Of a stretch of 64,000 nucleotides of DNA, positions 9,788 to 19,176 are shown one piece after another. The stretch's first letter is position 1, and each line of letters opens with the position of its first letter. Source of the stretch: JAUVKT01 sp942491535 (GTDB taxonomy: Bacteria > Bacteroidota > Bacteroidia > Bacteroidales > VadinHA17); assembly GCA_942491535.1 (NCBI GenBank), contig CALOBV010000026.1:248001-312000 (forward strand), in the 5' to 3' direction. Below the pieces are notes generated by a model. It made no database searches. It was not told the origin of the DNA and saw only the letters and a list, made by a program, of their open reading frames with translations. Both the position numbers and the translations under genes were made by a program.

Positions 9788-10250
9788 CAGGGGATTACTC
9801 GCTTCACTCGTGATCCCTGGGAAGCCAAGCTTCAGGGATTACTCGCTTCACTCGTGATCCCTGAGAGGGAAGTCAGAGCAAGGCTCAGGGATTACTCGCT
9901 TCACTCGTGATCCCTGTGAGGGAAGGAGCTTGAAGAAGCTCAGGGATTACTCGCTTCACTCGTGATCCCTGTGAGGGAAGCTTCAGAGCAAGGCTCAGGG
10001 ATTACTCGCTTCACTCGTGATCCCTGTGAGGGAAGCTTCAGAGCAAGGCTCAGGGATTACTCGCTTCACTCGTGATCCCTGTGAGGGAAGCTTCAGAGCA
10101 AGGCTCAGGGATTACTCGCTTCACTCGTGATCCCTGTGAGGGAAGCTTCAGAGATTTGTCGCTTCACTCATGATCCCTGCGAGGGAAGCTTCAGAGCAAG
10201 GCTCAGGGATTACTCGCTTCACTCGTGATCCCTGAGGGGGAAGCTTCAGA
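9788..10250. repeat. Nine-copy hairpin repeat array, period about 55 bp
   Basis: Nine copies of a 29-base hairpin unit with arms AGGGATTAC and GTGATCCCT (one G-U pair as + strand RNA) and a loop containing CGCTTCAC. They are separated by spacers of the type GAGGGAAGCTTCAGAGCAAGG. Copies 4-7 are close to identical at 55-base spacing; copies 1-3 have shorter or different spacers, and copy 8 (near 10148) is degenerate. A short G-rich word (GGGTGCAGGGTGCAGGG) precedes the array near 9761. The unit is nearly symmetric and has no cas genes nearby, so it is not a CRISPR. It lies between the M3 gene and tRNA-Ser. The rest of 9659-9787 holds AT-rich sequence with nothing recognised. Confidence 0.9.
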
Positions 10251-10343
10251 GCAACACAGAATCAATACTCGAGGAAGGCATTGTTTTAATTTTCAGACCT
10301 CCTGCTCTCTGAAACATAGTTTCGCTTGCTGAGTCTGAAAATT

Positions 10344-10371
10344 AAAAACCATTCGTTTTCACGAATGGTTT
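10344..10371 (-). terminator. Intrinsic terminator of tRNA-Ser
   Basis: On the minus strand the stem AAACCATTCG/CGAATGGTTT with a TGAAAA loop and a following T run lies about 12 bases past the encoded CCA of tRNA-Ser. It is the expected Rho-independent end of that transcript. Confidence 0.75.
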
Positions 10372-10382
10372 CTGTGTTGCTC

Positions 10383-10474
10383 TGGCGGAGAGAGAGGGAT
10401 TCGAACCCCCGGTCCCACCCAAGGCGTACAACGGTTTTCGAGACCGCCCCGTTCGACCACTCCGGCATCTCTCC
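10383..10474 (-). tRNA. tRNA-Ser (anticodon CGA)
   Basis: On the minus strand the acceptor stem GGAGAGA pairs with TCTCTCC, followed by discriminator G and an encoded CCA. The anticodon stem CGGT/ACCG encloses the loop CTCGAAA, giving anticodon CGA (codon UCG). A long variable arm and the T-loop GGTTCGAATCC are present, as expected for a class II serine tRNA. Length is 92 with CCA. An intrinsic terminator follows. Confidence 0.95.
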
Positions 10475-10600
10475 TTGGAGGTACAAACTTATCAATTTTT
10501 TTTTGATCATCACAGTCTTAAAAAAGGTTAAAATACTATTTCCCGAAAAGCAGAATACTATATTCGCACCATCATAATTTTGGACTAATAATTAAACAAA

Positions 10601-12796
10601 TTGAAAAACCGTCCGGGTATAATAAGCATAATTTTAATCCTAGTCTCGATTAATGCTTTTGCAGAAGATCCTGTTATCGTTACCAGACTTATAAAAGACA
10701 TAACATTCGACGGTATCCCTGACGAGAATGCATGGGAAGGGGTTGTCCCACTGAATACTTATATGTTCCAGCCTTACCCCGACGGACAACCAACAGAAAA
10801 GACCGAAATATTACTTGCTTATACCGATGATTATTTGTGGATAGGTGGCCGGTTTTACGACAACTCTCCGGAAAAAATAAAGGCTAATACAAAAAAAAGA
10901 GACGACTTTGGAGATCAATACGATTTCTTTGGTATAATGATAGATGGCTTAAATAGTAATGAAACGGGTTTTATATTCAGCACAACACCGCAGGCTACCC
11001 GGCTTGATCTGGTAATTTTCAATGATGGTAAGGATGAAATGCCATTTAACTCCAGCTGGAATACTTACTGGGATGTTAAAACTACAATAACAGACCAGGG
11101 ATGGTTTATGGAAATGAGAATCCCATTTTCCAGTCTTCGCTTTAAAGAAGTAAATGATATTACTACAATGGGCATAACGGCCTACAGGTGGATTCCTCAT
11201 AAGAATGAGATGGTAACCTTCCCAAAAATAGACCCCAGATATGGCAAGTGGGCAAAGCAAAGACCATCACTTGGAAACGATATTATCTTTAAAGGGATAA
11301 ATCAAAAGAACCCTGTTTATATAGCACCTTATATTATAGGAGGTCAGTATAATACATGGGATTTAAATACAGCAGAAACAGGCTATCCCCATCTAAAGGA
11401 AAATACACTGGAGCCGGGATTAGATATCAAGTACAGTCTTAACAGCAATCTTACTCTGGATATAACTCTTAATACTGATTTTGCACAGGTTGAAAATGAC
11501 GATCAGAAAGTTAACATGAGTAGATTCTCTCTATTTCAACCAGAAAAAAGGCAGTTCTTTCAGGAAAGATCAGATATTTTCAACTACAGTCTGGGAAGAG
11601 AGGCATATGCATTTTACAGCAGGTCTATTGGCCTGAACGAGGACGAGAAGGTAAGAATCTACGGTGGAGCAAGGCTAACAGGTAAAGTTGGAAACTGGGA
11701 TATTGGAATAATTGATATGCAAACAGCGATCTCTGATTCTCTTCCTTCAGAAAACTTTGGAGTTTTAAGGTTTAAAAGATCAGTATTTAATCCCTTCTCC
11801 TATGCCGGAGGTATTATTACATCCAGAATTGGTGCCGACGGATCTTATAATATGCTTTATGGACTTGATACTTACATTAAGGTCTTTGGAGATGATTACC
11901 TTGATATTAGATATTCCCAGGTCTATGATTCAGATTTTTCATCTTCTGATCTGACGGATAACAGCTTTTTCAGGTTAAACTGGGAACGAAGAACGGATGA
12001 AGGCTTCAGCTATATGGCCTCATTCAACTGGTCTGGTAAAGACTATCAGCCCGAAATGGGCTTTATGAGGCGGGAAGACTATTATGTATTTGGAGGCAGG
12101 TTAAGATACGGATGGATACCCGGAAACGGATCAATACTGTTTAGTCATCAGGTTTTTACAAAAACGGTAACTTATTTTTCAACAACAGGCGAGATCGAAA
12201 CGGGAATGTACGGCCCTGGATATATGTTTACAACGAAGAACAAAATATCGGGCCAAATTGAGTTAGAATATATGATTGAAAACCTGAACGAAGAATTTGA
12301 GCTTAGCGATGATCTTTCTATTCCAGTTGGAGAATACAGGTTCTTTAACCTGAAAGGTGAACTGAATTCTCCCAATTCCCTATTACTTAATCTTAAATCA
12401 GAATTTGATATTGGACAGTATTATGATGGAAATAGGATATCTGTTAAGCTTACACCTGCCTGGTCAGTTTCTCCAAGCGTTAAATTAGAAGGCCTGTACC
12501 AGTTAGACAAGGCCAAATTCAGCCAAAGACCCGACTTCATCAATCATATTGCGAGGGTAAAGTTCGTTTATATGATGAATACAAAAGTATCTGCCAGTGC
12601 ATTTGTGCAGTATAACAGTTTAATAAATGCGACTTTAAGCAATTTTAGAATACGCTATAATCCGCGCGAAGGGAATGACCTGTATATTGTATATAATGAA
12701 GGAAGGAACATTGACCTTGAAAGGGAAGTGCCCAACATACCCAGGTTTAGTGAAAGATCTTTCCTTGTAAAATACACCTATACTTTTGCATTATAA
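10601..12796 (+). CDS. DUF5916/CBM9-like outer-membrane protein
   Basis: 731 residues from a TTG start. TTG is preferred because it places a clear Sec signal (KNRPGIISIILILVSINAFA) at the N-terminus. Residues about 25-210 look like the CBM9-type domain (DITFDGIPDENAWEGV, then DDYLWIGGRFYDNSPEKIKA), common at the front of these proteins. The remainder is the DUF5916 region with alternating strands and aromatic girdles, ending SERSFLVKYTYTFAL, as in an outer-membrane beta barrel. Family members are widespread in Bacteroidota; the ligand is unknown. It stands alone after the tRNA-Ser locus and converges on the GNAT gene with a 10-base gap. Confidence 0.85.
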   Translation: MKNRPGIISIILILVSINAFAEDPVIVTRLIKDITFDGIPDENAWEGVVPLNTYMFQPYPDGQPTEKTEILLAYTDDYLWIGGRFYDNSPEKIKANTKKRDDFGDQYDFFGIMIDGLNSNETGFIFSTTPQATRLDLVIFNDGKDEMPFNSSWNTYWDVKTTITDQGWFMEMRIPFSSLRFKEVNDITTMGITAYRWIPHKNEMVTFPKIDPRYGKWAKQRPSLGNDIIFKGINQKNPVYIAPYIIGGQYNTWDLNTAETGYPHLKENTLEPGLDIKYSLNSNLTLDITLNTDFAQVENDDQKVNMSRFSLFQPEKRQFFQERSDIFNYSLGREAYAFYSRSIGLNEDEKVRIYGGARLTGKVGNWDIGIIDMQTAISDSLPSENFGVLRFKRSVFNPFSYAGGIITSRIGADGSYNMLYGLDTYIKVFGDDYLDIRYSQVYDSDFSSSDLTDNSFFRLNWERRTDEGFSYMASFNWSGKDYQPEMGFMRREDYYVFGGRLRYGWIPGNGSILFSHQVFTKTVTYFSTTGEIETGMYGPGYMFTTKNKISGQIELEYMIENLNEEFELSDDLSIPVGEYRFFNLKGELNSPNSLLLNLKSEFDIGQYYDGNRISVKLTPAWSVSPSVKLEGLYQLDKAKFSQRPDFINHIARVKFVYMMNTKVSASAFVQYNSLINATLSNFRIRYNPREGNDLYIVYNEGRNIDLEREVPNIPRFSERSFLVKYTYTFAL

Positions 12797-12806
12797 CAGC
12801 TGTCGT

Positions 12807-13298
12807 CTATAATATCCTGCCATAAATAAGATGGTCGTACCAATTTTCGTCGTATTCAGCTATCCCGGGTAATCTGCCCCATTCTGAAAATCCAAAATTT
12901 TTAAGAATCTTAATACTTACATCGTTATGTCCCATAAGTATTGCCACAACAAATTTATAGCCCAGCTCCAGGGCTACCGTTAATCCGTAATCAAGTAGTT
13001 TGGTGCCAATCCCTTTGCCCCGGTGGTTCTCTTCAACAAAATAACTTATCTCTATAGCATATCTAAGGGCTTCTCTTCTCGGACGATAAGAGGTAAGTGT
13101 CATATAACCAATGACTTCATCATTAAGAACAGCGACATAGGCAGGAAACTTTCCGGGGATATGAGTCTCAAACCAGTTTAGTCGTTCAGCCTTCGAGTAC
13201 GGAACCCTGTCGGCAGTGGCCATTTTCAGATCAATAGCCTGGTTATAAATCTTATCTATACTATCAAGATCGCTGTAGTCAGCAAGTCGTATTTCCAT
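12807..13298 (-). CDS. GNAT N-acetyltransferase, phosphinothricin-acetyltransferase-like
   Basis: 163 residues. The opening IRLADYSDLDSIDKIYNQAI, the central SYFVEENHRGKGIGTKLLDYGL (acetyl-CoA loop R-G-K-G-I-G) and the FGFSEWGRLPGIAEYDENWYD tail follow the layout of the phosphinothricin/methionine-sulfone acetyltransferase branch of GNATs. The likely reaction is N-acetylation of a small amine or amino-acid analogue; the substrate is not defined. It lies 60 bases downstream of dinB on the same strand and may share its transcript. Confidence 0.85.
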   Translation of the reverse strand: MEIRLADYSDLDSIDKIYNQAIDLKMATADRVPYSKAERLNWFETHIPGKFPAYVAVLNDEVIGYMTLTSYRPRREALRYAIEISYFVEENHRGKGIGTKLLDYGLTVALELGYKFVVAILMGHNDVSIKILKNFGFSEWGRLPGIAEYDENWYDHLIYGRIL

Positions 13299-13358
13299 TT
13301 TATTTAAATAATAATATTATATGCAATATAGAGAATGAAAATATAAATCAGATACATT

Positions 13359-14438
13359 TTATTCCCAGAAACTCATCTGCAAAACTCCGGGAGTAAAATC
13401 ACCAAGATTTGAGATGGTAACACCCATAAGTCTTACTTTCCTGCGATAAAAATCCACTTTTTTCCTGAGAGCTGTTACCTCAGTATGTAACTCTTTAAAG
13501 TCGTCTATGCTCCTCTCCAGGGTATGACTCTTTGTAATTGATGTGAAATCATCATACTTAACTTTTAGTGTTACAGTACGACCACTGCTGCCATGTTTCA
13601 AAATCCGTTCCCAGCACAACTTTTCAATATTATAAAGTTCTGCTATAATCTGAAATGTAGTAACCAGATCTTTTGAAAATGTGAGTTCAGCCCCAACAGA
13701 CTTCCTTATTCTTGCAGGGTCGACTTCTCTGTCATCTTTACCCCTGGCAATATTATAATAAAATGAACCTGCCTTACCAAAATTGCGTACGAGGAACTCA
13801 TTACTTGCCTGCCTGAGATCATTACATGTATGGATACCATAGATATGAAGTTTTTCTGCGGTAACTTTTCCAATGCCAAATAACTTCTCAATAGGAAGAT
13901 CAGCAAGTATCTCCTCGGCTTTCTGTTCATCAATTACTACAAGACCGTCGGGCTTGTCAAAATCTGATGCAAGCTTGGCAAGAAACTTATTGTAGGAAAT
14001 TCCTGCCGATGCAGTAAGCCCTGTCTTTGATTTAATAACTTTTTTAATTTCATAAGCCAGGTCCTTTGCTCCTTCATAACTATCTATATGTGATGATATA
14101 TCCAGAAAGGCCTCATCAACAGAAAGTGCTTCAACTTTATCTGTATATAAATAAAATACATCGAAAATACTGTCAGAGACCTCCTTATACCTGCTCATCC
14201 TGTGCTTAACAAAGACCAGCGACGGACATAATCTAAGTGCAGTTTTACTGGGCATGGCAGACCTTACCCCATACTCTCTGGCCTGATAGCTTGCTGCAGC
14301 AATAACACCTCTTTCAGAAGGAGACCCGACAACAATGGGCTTACCCCTGTATTCCGGGTTATCATTCTGTTCAACAGATGCGTAAAATGCATCCATATCG
14401 ATATGTATAATGTACCTCAAATCAGCATAAATATGCAA
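13359..14438 (-). CDS. dinB: DNA polymerase IV (Y-family translesion polymerase)
   Basis: 359 residues, full length. The palm motif IIHIDMDAFYASVEQ carries the first catalytic Asp; the second catalytic pair is in ALSVDEAFLDIS. The finger block GKPIVVGSPSERGVIAAASYQAREYGVRSAMPS, the helix-hairpin-helix (LPIEKLFGIGKVTAEKLHIYGI) and the little-finger domain (about 240-340) are all present. It does error-prone bypass synthesis at stalled forks. The usual C-terminal beta-clamp peptide is not obvious; the protein ends QMSFWE. GNAT follows downstream on the same strand. Confidence 0.95.
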   Translation of the reverse strand: MHIYADLRYIIHIDMDAFYASVEQNDNPEYRGKPIVVGSPSERGVIAAASYQAREYGVRSAMPSKTALRLCPSLVFVKHRMSRYKEVSDSIFDVFYLYTDKVEALSVDEAFLDISSHIDSYEGAKDLAYEIKKVIKSKTGLTASAGISYNKFLAKLASDFDKPDGLVVIDEQKAEEILADLPIEKLFGIGKVTAEKLHIYGIHTCNDLRQASNEFLVRNFGKAGSFYYNIARGKDDREVDPARIRKSVGAELTFSKDLVTTFQIIAELYNIEKLCWERILKHGSSGRTVTLKVKYDDFTSITKSHTLERSIDDFKELHTEVTALRKKVDFYRRKVRLMGVTISNLGDFTPGVLQMSFWE

Positions 14439-14528
14439 TTTATAAAATTGCTATTTAGATAGATGCCAATAGTATAAATAATAAGTAAAAAACTACAAAA
14501 TGTAAACCCAATCAATTCAATTTAGGTC

Positions 14529-14557
14529 TTGGATAGAGCCAATAATGATTATATTTG
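14529..14557 (+). promoter_or_regulatory. Bacteroidota-type promoter
   Basis: A TTG (14529-14531), an 18-base spacer and TATATTTG (14550-14557) match the TTTG-N19-TAnnTTTG consensus of the phylum's primary sigma factor. The inferred start site near 14563 leaves a leader of about 20 bases before the membrane-protein ATG at 14583. Confidence 0.55.
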
Positions 14558-14582
14558 GAACTTGAAATCTAAAGATTAAGAT

Positions 14583-15506
14583 ATGAAATTCAATGAACAT
14601 CCCCTTGCAGCTAAAAATGATATTGATTCAGCATTCAGTGCAGGATGGGCCTTTTACAAAAAATGGTTTTTGCCTATGTATGCCATTGCATTTATAATGG
14701 CCTTAATAGTATCTGTAGTTACAAAAAACATAGACCTTGCCGGATTACAGAATACAACAGATCTTTCTGAGATAATGTCATCTTTGAAGTCAATGATGGG
14801 AATCTATGCTATAACAGCCTTAATATCTCTGTTTTTTAATACTCTGCTACAGTATTTTATTGTTTTCAGACCACTGTCTGAGGATTTTAACCTTGCAGAC
14901 GCGCTGGTAAAGGTATTAATGAGATATTATCTCCCTCTTCTTATTATGTACGTTATCCTGAGCCTGCTTGCAATAATCCCAATTCTGTTTGGAACCTTAC
15001 TTCTATTTGTTGGATTGTTTTTCGCTATTCCTTATGTCCTGTTATTCTTTGCCATGATAGCCCCCCTGATGATGATAGAAGGTACCAGGATCGACACATC
15101 CTTTTCCAGGTTGTTTGCACTTGTACACAAAAAGTTTTGGCCAAATATGGGATGGATGGCAGTATACATGGTACTGATTATCTTCTTTTCATTTATAGTT
15201 AGCTCACTTACCATGCTCCCCTTTACCGGAAGCCTTCTGCGGTCTTTTAGTGACCCGGACGCAGCATTGAAGATTCTTGAAATAGCTGGAAACCCTGCAT
15301 ATATTATTCTTAACTCACTGGCCACTGCCCTGACTGCACCAGTCCTCCCTATATTCGGACTGATCCTCTATTTTAATAACAGTGAATCAAATTCAGAATT
15401 ATATTCAGGTCATAACACAAAAAACAATATAAGTGATAATGATCCCGGGCATGAGAATGATGATGATTTTACTCCTACTGTTGATGACCTTGCACCCAAA
15501 AGATAA
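14583..15506 (+). CDS. Multi-pass inner-membrane protein of unknown function
   Basis: 307 residues. About six hydrophobic segments lie between residues 28 and 270, preceded by a soluble N-terminus (HPLAAKNDIDSAFSAGWAFYKKWF) and followed by an acidic, Asn/Asp-rich tail (NISDNDPGHENDDDF). The architecture resembles membrane proteins of the DUF975 / glycerophosphodiester-phosphodiesterase membrane-domain type, but no diagnostic motif is visible, so I leave it unassigned. A flavoprotein gene starts 4 bases after its stop, so the two are likely co-translated. A good promoter lies just upstream. Confidence 0.75.
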   Translation: MKFNEHPLAAKNDIDSAFSAGWAFYKKWFLPMYAIAFIMALIVSVVTKNIDLAGLQNTTDLSEIMSSLKSMMGIYAITALISLFFNTLLQYFIVFRPLSEDFNLADALVKVLMRYYLPLLIMYVILSLLAIIPILFGTLLLFVGLFFAIPYVLLFFAMIAPLMMIEGTRIDTSFSRLFALVHKKFWPNMGWMAVYMVLIIFFSFIVSSLTMLPFTGSLLRSFSDPDAALKILEIAGNPAYIILNSLATALTAPVLPIFGLILYFNNSESNSELYSGHNTKNNISDNDPGHENDDDFTPTVDDLAPKR

Positions 15507-15509
15507 GTT

Positions 15510-16106
15510 ATGAAGGTACTTGCAATAAACGGTAGTCCAAGAAAAAAAGGAAATACAGAGCTGCTTCTGAATACTGTTCTTAAGGAGATTGAAAAGGAAG
15601 GGATAGACACCGAGCTGGTTCAGATCGGCGGGAAAAAGATAAAGGGATGTGTTGCATGCATGAAATGCAAGAAGGAGAAAGATGGGAAATGCCATAAAAA
15701 GAATGACCTGGCAAACGAGGTAATTGGTAAAATGATTGAAGCAGACGCCATTATTATCGGATCCCCGGTATATTTCTCAGATATAACTTCGGAGGTGAAA
15801 GCACTTATTGATGTAGCCGGCTATGCATTACGGTCTGCCGGAAATCCTCTTCGAAGAAAGATAGGCGCTGCAGTTGTTGCTGTCAGACGAGCGGGAGGAA
15901 TTCATACTTTTGACAGTATAAACCATTTCTTTCTTATAAACGAAATGATTATACCCGGCTCGTCCTACTGGAATATAGGAATCGGTCGTGAAAAAGGTGA
16001 TGTCCTGAATGATGAAGAAGGAATAAAAACAATGATTACACTGGGTGCCAATATTGCCTGGCTACTGAAGAAGACTAAGGGCAAAGAGCTAAGAGCTAAG
16101 GGCTAA
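15510..16106 (+). CDS. Flavodoxin-like NAD(P)H oxidoreductase, iron-sulfur flavoprotein type
   Basis: 198 residues. The FMN phosphate loop is seen as INGSPRKKGNT, and the flavodoxin-fold GSPVYFSDITSEVKALIDVAG is characteristic. A cysteine cluster C-V-A-C-M-K-C-K-x7-C (about residues 47-62) matches the compact motif that holds a [4Fe-4S] cluster in Isf-type iron-sulfur flavoproteins. It probably carries electrons in an anaerobic redox chain. The last residues (KGKELRAKG) are encoded by a short direct repeat (GAGCTAAG/GGGCTAAGG) that continues past the stop, so the native C-terminus may have been replaced. It is the second gene after the membrane protein. Confidence 0.85.
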   Translation: MKVLAINGSPRKKGNTELLLNTVLKEIEKEGIDTELVQIGGKKIKGCVACMKCKKEKDGKCHKKNDLANEVIGKMIEADAIIIGSPVYFSDITSEVKALIDVAGYALRSAGNPLRRKIGAAVVAVRRAGGIHTFDSINHFFLINEMIIPGSSYWNIGIGREKGDVLNDEEGIKTMITLGANIAWLLKKTKGKELRAKG

Positions 16107-16146
16107 GGGCAAACCACTTAAACCACTCAAACCACTTAAACAAAAA

Positions 16147-16174
16147 AAGGGTGCTTCACATACGAAACACCCTT
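16147..16174. terminator. Bidirectional intrinsic terminator
   Basis: The stem AAGGGTG/CACCCTT has a 14-base loop, with A/T runs on both sides. It lies 40 bases after the flavoprotein stop and 22 bases before the convergent hydrogenase stop, so it serves both. Confidence 0.75.
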
Positions 16175-16195
16175 CTTTTTATTACAAACTTATAT

Positions 16196-17992
16196 CTAGT
16201 ACATTACCCTCTCTACATAGTGAGTATGTAACAGTTCATGTGCCTTATGGCTATTGGGTTCTCCCAGGAAGTCTTTATATATCTTAACAATTTCAGGATT
16301 CATATGTGATTTCCTGATTTCCATTCCCATATCCTCAGCATATATGGCGTCAATCCTGTTTTGCCTAATAGTCATATTTGTTGGTATAGGCTGACCTCCT
16401 CCTCCAATGCAGCCACCAGGGCAAGCCATTATCTCAATAAAGTGATAATCTGCCTCACCCGATGCTACCTTTTTCATCAGATTATCAGCATTTACCAGAC
16501 CATGGGCAATTGCTACCTTAAGCTCAACTCCTTCAAGAAATTTCCAATCTTCAACACAACCTTCTATCTTCAATGAAGCTTCCTTCACCCCTTCCATACC
16601 CCTTACCGGAGAAATATTAAGATCTTTAAAGGGAACTTCTTTCCCGGTAACAAGTTCGTAAGCAGTCCTGATGGCAGCTTCCATTACACCACCAGTTGCC
16701 CCGAAAATAACGCCTGCTCCGCTTGATTCACCCATTAAGGAGTCATAGTGATCAGTCTCAAGTGCTCTGAAATCTATACCTGCCTGTTTAATCATAACAG
16801 CAAGCTCTCGTGTGGTAAGTACAAAGTCAACATCCTTGTATCCACTATCCCTCATTTCAGGTCTGTTAGCCTCAAATTTTTTAGCAGTACATGGCATTAT
16901 TGATACTGATACTATTTCAGAAGGATCAAGCTTTCGCTTATCAGCATAATATGTCTTTGCCAGAGCTCCAAACATTTGCTGAGGCGACTTACATGTCGAA
17001 AGGTTAGGAAGCAGCTGAGGATATTTATGCTCAATAAACTTAATCCATCCTGGTGAACATGATGTGCACATTGGTAATGCAACACTCTTGTCTTTATCAA
17101 CCAGGGCTTTCTTAAGGCGTCCAAGCAATTCTGTTCCTTCTTCCATTATCGTAAGGTCGGCTGTAAAGTCTGTGTCGAGAACTGAATTGAAACCAATCTC
17201 CCTTAGAGCTGTAACAAGCTTACCTGTTACTCTTTCACCAGGATCATATCCAAGATCTTCACCAAGGGCTACCCTTACTGCGGGAGCAGTCTGGACGATA
17301 ACATGCTTGCCTGGATCATAAATTGCTTCCCATACATAATCAATATATGTCTTTTCTGTAAGTGCACCAGTCGGACAGCGATTCACGCACTGACCGCAGT
17401 TAGTACAAACAACATGACTGAGCGGTCTGTCGTGGAAGGTAGATATCTTTTGGTTATGACCCTTGCCGGAAACAGCTATTGCAGAAACCTTTTGAAGCTC
17501 TGAACATGTTCTGACACACCTCTGACACCTTATGCATTTACTGTCATCCTTAATAATTGATGATGAAGTACGATCTATCATCATCTCATGATCTTCAATA
17601 AGATCAAGAAATAAATGATCGCCAAAAGAAAATTCATTTGCCAGTGTTTGCAGTTCACAATTCTGGTTCCTGTAACACTTTGTACAGTCTGCATTGTGTT
17701 CTGACAACAACAACTCTACTATATGCTTTCTTGCGTTACGTACCTTAAGCGAATTTGTTAATATCTCCATTCCTTCAGTTGCTGGCTGAGCACATGATGC
17801 TATTAAGGCTTTTGCACCTACCTGTTCAACCACACAAACACGACAATTACCTGCAACACAAAGGTCATCGTGATTACACAGGGTAGGGATATGTATATTA
17901 AGCATTTTTGCAGCCGCCAGAACAGTTGATCCCTTAGGAACTGAAACAGACTTGTTGTTTATTTTAAGATTTACAGTGCTATTATTTTTCAT
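16196..17992 (-). CDS. [FeFe] hydrogenase catalytic subunit, NAD(P)-linked multimeric type
   Basis: 598 residues. In order: N-terminal [2Fe-2S] ferredoxin domain (LCNHDDLCVAGNCRVC), NuoG-like His-Cys cluster (HNADCTKCYRNQNC), two [4Fe-4S] clusters (CIRCQRCVRTC and CTNCGQCVNRCP), the H-cluster domain with L1 TSCSPGW, L2 MPCTAKKFE and L3 MACPGGCIGGGGQP, then the small-subunit-like tail. It reversibly makes H2 and, with the two upstream subunits, exchanges electrons with NAD(P)H and possibly ferredoxin (HydABC/Hnd type). In L1 the TSCCP dicysteine is Cys-Ser, which I believe is normal for this subgroup. It is the last gene of a three-gene operon. No hydEFG maturation genes are in the window. Confidence 0.92.
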   Translation of the reverse strand: MKNNSTVNLKINNKSVSVPKGSTVLAAAKMLNIHIPTLCNHDDLCVAGNCRVCVVEQVGAKALIASCAQPATEGMEILTNSLKVRNARKHIVELLLSEHNADCTKCYRNQNCELQTLANEFSFGDHLFLDLIEDHEMMIDRTSSSIIKDDSKCIRCQRCVRTCSELQKVSAIAVSGKGHNQKISTFHDRPLSHVVCTNCGQCVNRCPTGALTEKTYIDYVWEAIYDPGKHVIVQTAPAVRVALGEDLGYDPGERVTGKLVTALREIGFNSVLDTDFTADLTIMEEGTELLGRLKKALVDKDKSVALPMCTSCSPGWIKFIEHKYPQLLPNLSTCKSPQQMFGALAKTYYADKRKLDPSEIVSVSIMPCTAKKFEANRPEMRDSGYKDVDFVLTTRELAVMIKQAGIDFRALETDHYDSLMGESSGAGVIFGATGGVMEAAIRTAYELVTGKEVPFKDLNISPVRGMEGVKEASLKIEGCVEDWKFLEGVELKVAIAHGLVNADNLMKKVASGEADYHFIEIMACPGGCIGGGGQPIPTNMTIRQNRIDAIYAEDMGMEIRKSHMNPEIVKIYKDFLGEPNSHKAHELLHTHYVERVMY

Positions 17993-18003
17993 TTTCTTGT
18001 CTT

Positions 18004-19164
18004 TTAGTAGATGATCTCCTCCCTGAAGTTTTCAACTATCGAATTAAAGGCATTACCAACCGATTGTCCGAGACCACATTTTGATGCAATCTTCATTGTT
18101 TCAGCAAGTTTTGTAAGTTCATTCAGATATGTCGACTTAACATCTCCTTTTTTCACAGCCTGTATACCTTTGAGTAATTGCTGGCAACCAACACGGCAGG
18201 GTGTACACTGGCCACATGATTCTTCTGCAAAGAAATCCAGGTAATTGTGCAGTACATTATACATTGATCTGGAACTGTTAAACAACTTCATAGAACCTCC
18301 TGTTGGAACTCCTTCGAATCCAATCACCGTACTCGCAAAAAGTTTTCTGGGCACACAAAAACCTGAAGCTCCTCCTACCTGAACAGCCTTTGCATCTCCA
18401 TCACCAAACTCCTTTACAAACTCAAGTACACTCATTCCCAGCTCCAGTTCATAGATACCGGGCTTTGGAGTATCTCCTGAAATAGAGAATACCTTGGCCC
18501 CGGTTGAAAACCTGGTTCCCAGTTGCTTGTACTTCTCAGCGCCGTAGTTTAATATAATAACTGCATTTACGAGGGTCTCAACGTTATTGATAACTGTTGG
18601 TTTCCCGTATAATCCGTTTTGAGTTGGATAAGGTGGTTTATTTCTTGGTTCTCCTCTTCTGCCCTCAATCGACTCAAATAAAGCAGATTCCTCACCGCAG
18701 ATATAAGCCCCGCTTCCCAATCTGAAATCAATATTAAAATCATAACCAATTTCATGTATCATCTTATGAAATCCGTCTAGTTCCATCCTTAAGTGAGGCA
18801 GCAGAAACTTATACTCTCCTCTAAGGTATACAATACCTTCCTTCGCCTCAATTGCCTTTCCGGCAATAGCCATCCCCGCATAGACTTTATAGGCTACCCT
18901 ATCCAGTATCTCCCTGTCTTTGAATGTCCCAGGCTCACCCTCGTCAGCATTACATACAACATATTTTACTTTTGATTTTTCGGCTGCACAGAATTTCCAC
19001 TTCATCCCTGTTGGAAATCCGGCTCCTCCACGACCCTTCAGGTCAGATTTAATAACTTCTTCAAGAATATCCTCATTTGACATATTAAAAGCCTTCTTCA
19101 AGACTTCTTTTGGATCAATATGCTCAAAAATAAGATCTACTTTATTAATCTTTTTGCTTTCCAT
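18004..19164 (-). CDS. NuoF-like flavoprotein subunit of the hydrogenase (short form)
   Basis: 386 residues. FMN-binding GRGGAGFPTGMKW, the NADH-site CNADEGEPGTFKDRE, the SLBB region (QVGGASGFCVP) and the terminal [4Fe-4S] motif ESCGQCTPCRVGC plus a distal Cys (SKCGLGQ) are all present. It oxidises or reduces NAD(P)H for the HydA subunit. Typical HydB/HndC partners are about 600 residues, with an N-terminal thioredoxin-like [2Fe-2S] domain and a C-terminal 2x[4Fe-4S] domain; both are absent here, so the electron path is shorter. It lies between the NuoE-like and HydA genes with 11- to 12-base gaps. Confidence 0.9.
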   Translation of the reverse strand: MESKKINKVDLIFEHIDPKEVLKKAFNMSNEDILEEVIKSDLKGRGGAGFPTGMKWKFCAAEKSKVKYVVCNADEGEPGTFKDREILDRVAYKVYAGMAIAGKAIEAKEGIVYLRGEYKFLLPHLRMELDGFHKMIHEIGYDFNIDFRLGSGAYICGEESALFESIEGRRGEPRNKPPYPTQNGLYGKPTVINNVETLVNAVIILNYGAEKYKQLGTRFSTGAKVFSISGDTPKPGIYELELGMSVLEFVKEFGDGDAKAVQVGGASGFCVPRKLFASTVIGFEGVPTGGSMKLFNSSRSMYNVLHNYLDFFAEESCGQCTPCRVGCQQLLKGIQAVKKGDVKSTYLNELTKLAETMKIASKCGLGQSVGNAFNSIVENFREEIIY

Positions 19165-19176
19165 AACAGGCTTCTT

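Noticed and set aside
9788..10250. CRISPR-like look of the regularly spaced array
   Set aside because: The repeated unit is a near-complete palindrome and the spacers are almost identical to each other rather than unique; no cas genes are nearby.
10286..10513. Open frame across tRNA-Ser (MPEWSNGAVSKTVVRLG...)
   Set aside because: It is a translation of the tRNA-Ser gene itself; a classical false ORF.
16361..17503. Several short antisense frames under the hydrogenase gene
   Set aside because: They are complementary to a gene with complete Fe-S and H-cluster motifs.
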